Below, piece by piece: positions 24,429 to 31,862 of a DNA stretch of 64,000 bases. Position 1 is the stretch's first letter. Every line of letters starts with the position of its first letter. The notes under the pieces are model-generated. The model had not been told where the DNA came from. It ran no database searches and saw only the letters and a program-made list of their open reading frames with translations. Position numbers and translations under genes: made by a program. Source of the stretch: an uncultured Alphaproteobacteria bacterium (GTDB taxonomy: Bacteria; Pseudomonadota; Alphaproteobacteria; Micropepsales; Micropepsaceae); the NCBI GenBank assembly GCA_902825865.1, contig CADECX010000007.1, positions 31,262 through 95,261 of the forward strand, given 5' to 3'.

Positions 24429-24470
24429 CGAGCCGCCCCGTATTTCGGGCGGAGTAACTTCCATGCGGAA
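24429..24470 (-). CDS. Possible leader peptide, 13 residues
   Basis: The frame MEVTPPEIRGGSR starts just after a strong AAGGAGG ribosome site in the putative small RNA. The stop codon TAG lies in the loop of the GGCTCGCG/CGCGAGCC hairpin. Coordinates are approximate to a few bases. This is a candidate for translation-dependent regulation rather than a functional protein, and rests on the ribosome site alone. Confidence 0.3.
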
Positions 24471-24632
24471 ACCTCCTTCTACAGATCCGCCGCTGTTTGT
24501 GCCCGCTTGGCGAAACCCGGTTCCTCGGTCACGTTTCCTGGTCCGTTACGGACCTCGAGCCTCTGCAAGCAGCAGGCCGATACGTCGAAAGAAGCGGTGC
24601 GTCGGAGCGAACTCCTTCACGGCAACAGGTAA

Positions 24633-24661
24633 ATCATCCTCCCGCCCGCCGCCCAAGTCAA
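24633..24661 (-). promoter_or_regulatory. Candidate sigma-70 promoter of the small RNA unit
   Basis: On the minus strand TTGACT (24656-24661), 17 bases, GATGAT (24633-24638). Spacing is ideal; the -10 box is weak. Confidence 0.4.
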
Positions 24662-24788
24662 CAGCGCTGAAACGCCGGGAAAACAAGGATTTCCTGCGAA
24701 ACAATCGTGCTGCGATTCCATCGCATCGCGGCAGCCGATTCAAAAAACCGCGCCGGCCGCTGCCATGAATTTAAATTCTTCTCAGGCC

Positions 24789-24950
24789 TCACGCATGCGC
24801 CGTGCCCAGCGCGCCCAGCAGATACAGAACCAGGATCACGATCAGAATGGTGCCGACGATGCCGCTGCCGCCGGCCGCGCCAAAACGCGAATAGCCGAAG
24901 CCGCCGCCGGCCAGGAGAAGAACCAGGAGAACGATCAGAAGCAGAGACAT
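24789..24950 (-). CDS. Small membrane protein, 53 residues (DUF3309-like)
   Basis: Two hydrophobic helices, MSLLLIVLLVLLLAGGGFGY and GIVGTILIVILVLYLLGAL, are separated by a short Gly/Arg loop. This resembles the DUF3309 family of small membrane proteins, common and unexplained in proteobacteria. GGAGG lies just upstream of the ATG. It is the last small gene before the heme oxygenase. Confidence 0.55.
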   Translation of the reverse strand: MSLLLIVLLVLLLAGGGFGYSRFGAAGGSGIVGTILIVILVLYLLGALGTAHA

Positions 24951-25002
24951 GAGACCTCCTCAAAATCAAAAAGGCCCCATCAACACGCTTGGTTATAAAC
25001 CG

Positions 25003-25557
25003 TCAGCCCGGCAAAAGTTCCCGCTGGCCGCCGCACAGAAGCGCCGCGAAACGCGCAAAGCCGTAACGCGCGCCTGCTTCCAGCGCCGCGATGTCGCCGC
25101 AGCTTTCCAGCGCGGCGCAGAGCATTTTCCAATGAAGCGCGTCATCCGCCGTCCCCTGAAAGAAGCCGCGCCCGCGCGCATCTGGCAGCAGCGCATCCAG
25201 CTGCCGGAAAATCACCTTGCCGCCCAGGGTCGAGCCCTGCACCGTATAAAGAAGACCGGCGCAGAAAGCCCTCTCACCCGGCTCTTCCGCCACGGCCGGC
25301 GGCGCGGCCAGACCCAGATGCGCCAGATCACCCGCGAGCGCCACAATGCGCGCGGCATGGGCCTTGCCCAACATATCGGCGCCCAGCGCCGCCGCGCCCG
25401 CCATGCACATGTCAAGCATCGCGGCGTGGAAGCGATAAAGCCCCAAAAGCGTCTGGCCATATCCGGCGAGCGTTTCGCGCCCGTCCGCGATGGCGGCAAA
25501 GGGCGCCGCGCGGTGTAGCGCCTGGTGGACGTCATCCGTCGCGGCGCGCAACTGCAT
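25003..25557 (-). CDS. Heme oxygenase (biliverdin-producing, BphO-like)
   Basis: This 184-residue all-helical protein matches the bacterial heme oxygenase family: the proximal His region MQLRAATDDVHQALHR and, further on, a Gly-rich kinked distal-helix-type stretch LLYTVQGSTLGGKVIF. It opens heme to biliverdin, the chromophore of the bacteriophytochrome encoded directly upstream. Starting at 25557 gives the usual length. A longer frame from an ATG at 25710 (ATGA overlap with the phytochrome) would add 51 residues that encode a repeat. Confidence 0.85.
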   Translation of the reverse strand: MQLRAATDDVHQALHRAAPFAAIADGRETLAGYGQTLLGLYRFHAAMLDMCMAGAAALGADMLGKAHAARIVALAGDLAHLGLAAPPAVAEEPGERAFCAGLLYTVQGSTLGGKVIFRQLDALLPDARGRGFFQGTADDALHWKMLCAALESCGDIAALEAGARYGFARFAALLCGGQRELLPG

Positions 25558-25589
25558 CCTTACCGATGGTCGTGCCAAGCACAGCCCCG

Positions 25590-25625
25590 CCTCCCCCTCT
25601 GCGCGAAGCGCACCAGAGGGGGAGG
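25590..25625. repeat. Hairpin of a repeat element in the phytochrome/heme oxygenase gap
   Basis: CCTCCCCCTCT and AGAGGGGGAGG form a perfect 11-bp stem with a 14-base loop. The flanks contain clustered GCGAGCG and GAGCGACC words. The type resembles the short intergenic repeats seen in many GC-rich proteobacteria. It occupies the 150 bases between the phytochrome stop and the preferred heme oxygenase start. Confidence 0.7.
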
Positions 25626-25706
25626 TGGTTTCAGCGAGCGAGGGTAGCGGAGCGACCGAGTGGGTGAGGTTGGCGGCCAAGCCAACCGAACGAAATCCGG
25701 AGGGGG

Positions 25707-28259
25707 TCATTGAATACCCAGTTCCGCTACCGCTTTCGCGATCTCATTCAAGCCATAGGGTTTCTTGATCACCGGCACACCGGAATGATCCTTGAGGAAG
25801 ATGCTCCCGTCGCCATAACCGGTGGCGAAGATGAAATGCACCTTGCGCGCGGCAAGCGCGTCCGCCACCGCCACGCTGTTCTCCGTCCCCAGATTGACGT
25901 CCAGCAGGCCCAGGTCGAAGGGCGCGCTTTCCAGCAGGCGCAGGGCGCGATCGACGCCGGTAGCGGTGATAACGCTGCTCGCGCCCAGGTCCTTGAGCAC
26001 ATCCTCAGCGTCCAACGCGATAATCATGCTGTCTTCGACCAACAGCACGCGCTTGCCCTTGAGCGGCGTGGCGACGGCAACGGGCTTGGGCTGCAGGGTT
26101 TCGCTGGCGCCTGCGTCCGGCGCCTGGCCAGCGACATGGCGTGCCGGGATCACAAAACGGGCATGAAAGCCTTCCAGCCGGTATTCGATGGTGGCGTCGC
26201 CGCCCAGGTCGAACGGCACCGATTGCTCGATGATGGTGGAGCCGAAGCCACGCCTGGTGGGCGCCACCACCACCGGGCCGCCCGCCTCGCTCCATTCCAG
26301 GATCAGATTGCCGTTCGCCGCCACCTCCCATTTCACCTTGACCGCGCCATTGTCGGACAGCGCGCCGTATTTGGCGGCATTGGTCACCATCTCGTGGATC
26401 ACCAGCGCCAGGCTGGTGAAGGCTGAAGGCTGGATCAGCGTGTTGGGGCCGTCTACCGCGACCCGGCTGCGCTTCTCGCCCAGATAGGCGCCGGCCTCGG
26501 TCTCGATCAATTCGCGCAACGAAGCGGGACCCCAGCGGTCGGCGGTGATCTGGTCATGCGCGCGCGCCATGGCGCGGATACGGTCGTCCAGGGTGGCGAT
26601 GAAATCCTCCACCGACACGGCGCGGGTCTGGCGCGATTGGGAGATCAACCCCCGGATCAAGGCCAGGATATTGCGCACCCGGTGGTTCAGTTCGGCGATC
26701 AAAAGCTCCTGGCGCTCATGGGCGCGGATGCGCTCTTTTTCGGCGGCGTCCGACAGCCGCATCAGCACTTCCAGCATGCCGCTGCGCAGGCTTTCGGCGA
26801 TGCGCCGTTCAGCCAAGGTGAAAGGCAGGGATTGGCCTTTCACCAGTTCGGACCACAATTCAAAACTCTTGCGCGGGGTCAGCCGGTCGCCATGTGGTCC
26901 GAGCTCCACCGATTTTTCCGGATTGCCCGCCCAGCGCACCGACCTCATTTGCTCGCTGCGGAACAGCACCACATAGTCTCCCGGCGTGCGCGACAAGGGA
27001 ATGGCGATCAGGCCCGCGGCGCGGTCGGCATAGGAAGCGGCTTCCGGCAAAAGCGATTGCAACGAATTGATGGCGAAGACATCGCCGCCGGTCACCCCGT
27101 TCAGTTTCTCCACGATGGCGCCGAAAGCCTGGTGATCGGGCGTCAGCCCCGCCAGAGACACCGCGCCGTCCAGCCACACGCCGACGCCGTCGGCGGGGAT
27201 GGTGTCGAACACCATGTCGCCGATCCAGGCCGGATTCTCCAACAGCTTCTCGTCCTGCGCCACCGTGGCCATCAGGCGGTCGGACAGGGCCCGCGCCCTT
27301 GTCTCATACTCCGACGCCTCATGGCGCTCGCGGCTTTCCAGCATCAGCGAGAACATCTGGCCGAACAGTTCGGCGGCGGTGCGGTAGGCGAAGCTGGGCA
27401 GGCGGGGCGCATAGTGATGGCAGGCAAACAGGCCCCACAGCTTGCCGTTGACGATGATGGAAATGGAAAGCGACGCCGCCACCCCCATATTCTTGAGATA
27501 CTCGATATGGATGGGCGAAACCGCGCGCAGCACCGACAGGGATTGGTCCAGCGCCTGGCCCTTTTCATCCACCGCGTGGGCAATCGGCACCGGCACCGCA
27601 TTCACATCCTCGATCACCCGGAAGATGTTGCGCAGATAAAGCCTGCGCGCCTGGGCGGGAATGTCGCTGGCGGGATAATGCAAGCCCAGAAAGGAGTCGG
27701 TGCCCGGCTTGAGGCTCTCGGCCACCACTTCGCCCGAGCCCTGCTCGTCGAAACGATAAACCATCACCCGGTCGAACCCGGTCAGGGCGCGCACCTGGCG
27801 CGCGCCTTCGCGGAAATAAGCTGTCATGCCCTCGCTTTGGTTCAGCCGCGCCACCATGGCGCGCACCATGGCGCTGGCCTCTATCTCTTCCTGGGCCGAA
27901 GGCTCGGCCTCTATCACCACCTGGCCGCCGGAGAAATGCAGCGCCAGATCGAACAGCGGCCCCCCTTCTATCAGCGCGATATAGAACAGCCGCTCCACCG
28001 CATCGGGCCCGCGCAGCAGGGTGATGCGGTTGCGGATACTGTGCACCGCCTTTTCGCTGAACAGCTCCAGCAACGGCTGGCCGATGGCCTCGCCCGGCGC
28101 AACGCCGATGAACTGGTCCAGATTGATGCTGGCGCGCGTGACATGCCAGTCGGCGCCGACCGTGATCAAAAAACCGAAGGGCTGGATATTGCCCAGCACA
28201 TGAATCGGCTCGCGGTCGCAGTTGGTGAGGTCGACCTTGAAAGCGCTGCTGTCGGTCAT
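25707..28259 (-). CDS. Bacteriophytochrome: PAS-GAF-PHY, HWE-type histidine kinase, receiver
   Basis: This 850-residue red/far-red photoreceptor has a candidate biliverdin-binding Cys at residue 14 (TNCDREPIHVLGNIQPFG), a PAS domain, a GAF domain with the PASDIP motif at 196-201, a PHY domain, an HWE-type kinase (ELNHRVRNILALIRGL near residue 522; WSEAGGP region) and a C-terminal receiver with VLLVEDS and LLDVNLG (phospho-Asp near 789). The hybrid order kinase-receiver is less common than kinase alone. The upstream start at 28322 adds 21 residues not seen in the family; 28259 fits. The heme oxygenase lies downstream. Confidence 0.93.
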   Translation of the reverse strand: MTDSSAFKVDLTNCDREPIHVLGNIQPFGFLITVGADWHVTRASINLDQFIGVAPGEAIGQPLLELFSEKAVHSIRNRITLLRGPDAVERLFYIALIEGGPLFDLALHFSGGQVVIEAEPSAQEEIEASAMVRAMVARLNQSEGMTAYFREGARQVRALTGFDRVMVYRFDEQGSGEVVAESLKPGTDSFLGLHYPASDIPAQARRLYLRNIFRVIEDVNAVPVPIAHAVDEKGQALDQSLSVLRAVSPIHIEYLKNMGVAASLSISIIVNGKLWGLFACHHYAPRLPSFAYRTAAELFGQMFSLMLESRERHEASEYETRARALSDRLMATVAQDEKLLENPAWIGDMVFDTIPADGVGVWLDGAVSLAGLTPDHQAFGAIVEKLNGVTGGDVFAINSLQSLLPEAASYADRAAGLIAIPLSRTPGDYVVLFRSEQMRSVRWAGNPEKSVELGPHGDRLTPRKSFELWSELVKGQSLPFTLAERRIAESLRSGMLEVLMRLSDAAEKERIRAHERQELLIAELNHRVRNILALIRGLISQSRQTRAVSVEDFIATLDDRIRAMARAHDQITADRWGPASLRELIETEAGAYLGEKRSRVAVDGPNTLIQPSAFTSLALVIHEMVTNAAKYGALSDNGAVKVKWEVAANGNLILEWSEAGGPVVVAPTRRGFGSTIIEQSVPFDLGGDATIEYRLEGFHARFVIPARHVAGQAPDAGASETLQPKPVAVATPLKGKRVLLVEDSMIIALDAEDVLKDLGASSVITATGVDRALRLLESAPFDLGLLDVNLGTENSVAVADALAARKVHFIFATGYGDGSIFLKDHSGVPVIKKPYGLNEIAKAVAELGIQ

Positions 28260-28473
28260 GCCGCCTGTGTTGACTGGGGAAACAACCCTCTTAACAGGCT
28301 GAAGCGATGGCGCAATCCACAACAGGCATCAAACGGGCTGACCGTACCAATTTTGCATCGCAAGGCGCGAAACTCTGCGACAAACCACAGCCGGTTACGC
28401 CTTTTGAGTAAGCAAAATCCGCCTCATTTGTTACGATCTGCCATCGATAATCAGGGGCAATCAGGGGGTCCTC

Positions 28474-29760
28474 ATGAAAGCGCTTTTGGTTCTGGCCATC
28501 ACCGCCGCGACGGCGATTCCGGCATACGCCGCCGACTATGCCGGGCGCTGGGAAATATCGGGCCGCCAGTTCGGCAACGTTCCCTCATTCCATCCCATCA
28601 CCGATGGGCGGCTGGTGATCAGCGGCGGCGGCGGTACCTACACCGGCACCTATAACGCGCTGCGCTTTTCCGGCAGCGAACAAAAGGACGGGCTGCATCT
28701 GGATTGCACCAGTGACGGCAAGCCCTGCGGGACGCTGGTCCTGAACGAGGCCAAGGGCAAGTTGACCGGCAGCGCCATCATGAGCGGCGAACGCATCGAC
28801 ATTACCGGCCAGCGCCCCGCCGCCAAACCGCCCCAAGCCACGGCGCATGAATTTGTCCCCAAGCGTTTTCACACCAACTTCTCCGGCGACACCCCGCCTG
28901 CCCTGCGCATCTTTCCCGGCGACAGCGTGCACACCGAAACCGTCGACAATCGCGGTTATGACGGCAAGAACGTCCAGCGTTCGACGCGCGGCAATCCCTT
29001 GACCGGGCCCTTCTATGTTGAAGGCGCCATGCCGGGCGACACGCTGGTGGTGCATTTGAAGCGCGTGCGCCTCAACCGCGATTACGCCCTCCAGGCCAGC
29101 TCCATCGCCGGCAATGCCTTCAATCCCGGTTATCTGCGCAACGAAGTGAAAGGCGACGGGGTGCCCAATACCTGGAAGCTGGATGCGACAAGCAATCTGG
29201 GGAGCCTGGCCAACCCGGGCGAACGGCTGCGCGATTATAAAGTGCCGCTGATGCCGATGCTCGGCTGTGTGGGTGTCGCCCCGCCGCGCCGGCAAGCCAT
29301 CGCCAGCTCCAATCTCGGTCCCTGGGGCGGCAATCTGGACAGCCAGTCGGTGCGCGAAGGCACCACCGTCTATCTGCCCGTGTTCCAGCCCGGCGCACTC
29401 TTATATATAGGCGACACCCACGCCCAACAGGGCGATGGGGAACTTCCCGGCCAGGCGATGGAAACCAGCATGGACGTCACATTCAGTGTAGAAGTGATCG
29501 AGGGCAAGAATCTGGGCCAGACCTGGATCGATACCGGGGAAGAAATCGGCGTCATGGGCGTGGGCGGCAGCCTGGATGAATCCCTGCGCGTCGCCACCAC
29601 CGGCATGGCGCTGTGGCTGAACGACCGTTATGGGCTGAACCAGGGCGAGATCGCGGCGGTGCTGGGTACCGCCATGCGCTATGAAATCGCCGAAGTGGTC
29701 GATCCCCAGATCAACATCGTCGCAAAAATACGCAAGGACATGCTGGCGAAGATTCGCTAA
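28474..29760 (+). CDS. Secreted acetamidase/formamidase-like protein
   Basis: This 428-residue protein has a signal peptide ending AYAA near residue 20 and a short N-terminal domain (residues 20-110, beta-rich). The FmdA/AmdA-like region starts near residue 125: PGDSVHTETVDNRG, GAMPGDTLVVHLKRVRLN, MPMLGCVGVAPP, GPWGGNLDSQSVREGTTVYL and LYIGDTHAQQGDGELPGQAME. The family hydrolyses formamide or short amides. An exported form with an extra N-terminal domain is unusual. It precedes a PQQ-dehydrogenase gene by 33 bases, so it may be co-transcribed. Confidence 0.82.
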   Translation: MKALLVLAITAATAIPAYAADYAGRWEISGRQFGNVPSFHPITDGRLVISGGGGTYTGTYNALRFSGSEQKDGLHLDCTSDGKPCGTLVLNEAKGKLTGSAIMSGERIDITGQRPAAKPPQATAHEFVPKRFHTNFSGDTPPALRIFPGDSVHTETVDNRGYDGKNVQRSTRGNPLTGPFYVEGAMPGDTLVVHLKRVRLNRDYALQASSIAGNAFNPGYLRNEVKGDGVPNTWKLDATSNLGSLANPGERLRDYKVPLMPMLGCVGVAPPRRQAIASSNLGPWGGNLDSQSVREGTTVYLPVFQPGALLYIGDTHAQQGDGELPGQAMETSMDVTFSVEVIEGKNLGQTWIDTGEEIGVMGVGGSLDESLRVATTGMALWLNDRYGLNQGEIAAVLGTAMRYEIAEVVDPQINIVAKIRKDMLAKIR

Positions 29761-29792
29761 ATCGGTCTCTAGATAACAATAAACGAGGAAAC

Positions 29793-31856
29793 ATGCTCCG
29801 GCCGTCCCGCAGAACGCTTCTGGCCACCTCGGCCGCCAGCTTCGCCGTCTCATCCCTGCCCGCCTGGTCGCAGAGCCGCCCGGCCGACACGGAATGGCGC
29901 TATTACGGCGGCAACCTGGCCAGCCAGCGCTATGCGCCGCTGGACCAGATCGACGCCTCCAATTTCAGCAAGCTGGAAGTGGCCTGGCGGTTCAAGCCGG
30001 ATGCCTTGGGCCCGCGGCGGGAATTCCAATACGAGGCCACCCCGCTTTTGGTGAAGGGCGTGCTCTACACCACCGCCGGGTCGCGCCGCGACGTGGTCGC
30101 GCTGGATCCCCTGACCGGCGAGATGCTGTGGATGCACCGCTATGACGAAGGCGAGCGCGGCCGTCTTGCCCCGCGGCAATTGTCGGGCCATGGCGTGTCC
30201 TATTGGAGCGACGGCAACGAGGAACGCATCATCTTCGTCACCCCCGGCTATCGCATGATCGCGCTGGACGCCAAGACCGGCCATCGCATTCAAAACTTCG
30301 GTACGGACGGCATCGTCGATCTCAGGCTTGACGACGATCAGGAAATGGATCTGGTCAAGGCCGATATCGGGCTGCATTCCACGCCCATCATAAGCGGCGA
30401 TGTGGTGATTGTCGGCGCCGCCCATGATTCCGGCAACGTCCCGCCATCGCGCAAGAATGTGAAAGGCTATGTGCGCGGCTTCGACGTTCGCACGGGCAAG
30501 CGCATCTGGATCTTCCACACCATCCCGATGAAAGGCGAGTTCGGTTATGACAGCTGGCTGATCCCCGGCCAGGCGGAGATGGCCGGCAATGCCGGTGTCT
30601 GGGCCCAGATGTCGCTCGACGAAGAGTTGGGTCTGGTCTATCTGCCGGTGGAATCGCCGACGGGCGACTACAACGGCCAATACCGCCACGGCAACGGCCT
30701 GTTCGCCGAAAGCATTGTCGCGGTCGAGATCAAGACCGGCAAGCGCCGCTGGCATTATCAGCTGATCCATCACGGCATCTGGGACCGCGACATTCCCTGC
30801 GCCCCGATCCTGGTCGACATTCCGGTCAAGGGAAAAATCGTCAAGGCGCTGGCCCAGCCGACCAAGCAGGCTTTTCTCTATGTGCTGGACCGCGTCACCG
30901 GCAAGCCGGTCTGGCCGATCCCAGAAGTCAAAGTCGAAAAGGGCACTGTGCCCGGCGAATGGTATTCGCCGACCCAGCCGATCCCCAGCAAGCCGCCGAC
31001 CTACGACATACAAGGCATTGCGACCGATGACCTGATCGATTTCACGCCCGCCCTGCGCGCCGACGCGGTCAAGCTTGTCTCCAACTGGAAGATCGGCCCA
31101 CTGTTCACCCCGCCCGCGCTGAGCACCGCCGATGGGCCTTTGGGCACCTTGATCGCGCCCGGTATCAATGGGGGCACCAACTGGCCCGGCGGCTGTTACG
31201 ATCCGGAGACCTATACCGTCTATGTCTATTCCCAGACCGGGGCCGGTACGATCGGGATGATCAAGAATCCGGGACAGGAATTGTCCCGCTCCGATTTCGA
31301 ATATCTGCGCGGCACCTATGGCAGCGTGCCGCGGCAGAACCCGCCCTCCGGTTCTTCGGCGCGCGAAGAAGCCTTCCGCCAACCCGATCCGCCTCCCCCA
31401 CCCGGCCCGCGCCGCTCCACCGCCTTGACGGTCCAGGGACTGCCGCTGCTCAAGCCGCCTTATGGCCGCATCACCGCCATCGATCTGTCCAAGGGCGATA
31501 TTGCCTGGCAGGTCGCGCATGGCGAGACTCCGGACGCGATCAAAAACCATCCCGCCTTGAAAGGCCTGAAAATTCCGCGCACCGGCCAGCCCGGAATTCT
31601 GGGTCCGACCGTCACCAAGAGCCTGGTGATCTGCGGCGAGAGTGCCTTCACCACCACCGCCTCCGGTGCGCGCGGCGCGATGCTGCGGGCCTATGACAAA
31701 AAGACCGGCGAGGAGCGCGGCGCGGTCTACATGCCCGCGCCGCAGACCGGCTCGCCCATGACCTATATGCTGGGCGGGGTGCAATATATCGTGGTGGCGA
31801 TCGGCGGCGGCAATTACAGCGCCGAACTGCTGGCGTTTCGTTTGCCGCGCGCCTGA
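29793..31856 (+). CDS. Exported PQQ-dependent dehydrogenase, paralogue 1
   Basis: This 687-residue protein has a Tat-type N-terminus (RRTLLATSAASFAVS) and an eight-bladed quinoprotein propeller, like the membrane glucose dehydrogenase family without the membrane anchor. It contains the W-motif-like blocks GEMLWMHRYDEGER, GKRIWIFHTIP and GKRRWHYQLIHHGIWDRDIP. The HHGIWDRD block is typical of the PQQ site region. It oxidises an alcohol or sugar; the substrate is unknown. The gene converges on a paralogue at 31863. Confidence 0.88.
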   Translation: MLRPSRRTLLATSAASFAVSSLPAWSQSRPADTEWRYYGGNLASQRYAPLDQIDASNFSKLEVAWRFKPDALGPRREFQYEATPLLVKGVLYTTAGSRRDVVALDPLTGEMLWMHRYDEGERGRLAPRQLSGHGVSYWSDGNEERIIFVTPGYRMIALDAKTGHRIQNFGTDGIVDLRLDDDQEMDLVKADIGLHSTPIISGDVVIVGAAHDSGNVPPSRKNVKGYVRGFDVRTGKRIWIFHTIPMKGEFGYDSWLIPGQAEMAGNAGVWAQMSLDEELGLVYLPVESPTGDYNGQYRHGNGLFAESIVAVEIKTGKRRWHYQLIHHGIWDRDIPCAPILVDIPVKGKIVKALAQPTKQAFLYVLDRVTGKPVWPIPEVKVEKGTVPGEWYSPTQPIPSKPPTYDIQGIATDDLIDFTPALRADAVKLVSNWKIGPLFTPPALSTADGPLGTLIAPGINGGTNWPGGCYDPETYTVYVYSQTGAGTIGMIKNPGQELSRSDFEYLRGTYGSVPRQNPPSGSSAREEAFRQPDPPPPPGPRRSTALTVQGLPLLKPPYGRITAIDLSKGDIAWQVAHGETPDAIKNHPALKGLKIPRTGQPGILGPTVTKSLVICGESAFTTTASGARGAMLRAYDKKTGEERGAVYMPAPQTGSPMTYMLGGVQYIVVAIGGGNYSAELLAFRLPRA

Positions 31857-31862
31857 CCCCCG

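Larger units (their letters stand above)
24250..24626 (-). ncRNA. Probable small RNA or leader transcript with short ORFs
   Basis: The minus strand has a promoter candidate (24633-24661), several hairpins (GGTCCG-TAA-CGGACC; CCGCCC-N7-GGGCGG; an 8-bp stem GGCTCGCG/CGCGAGCC) and a strong terminator at 24251-24290. Within it, AAGGAGGTTTCCGC precedes ATG and the 13-codon frame MEVTPPEIRGGSR ending in TAG. No larger gene lies in the transcript. It could be a regulatory small RNA, a leader with a translated peptide, or a small-protein gene. No known RNA family is recognised by eye. Confidence 0.45.

Noticed and set aside
24250..24661. tmRNA or 6S RNA
   Set aside because: No tag-peptide sequence or tRNA-like ends of tmRNA were seen, and the layout does not show the long central bulge of 6S RNA; kept as an unassigned transcript.
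26556..28655. 699-codon plus-strand frame opposite the phytochrome
   Set aside because: Antisense shadow of the phytochrome gene; no family motif.
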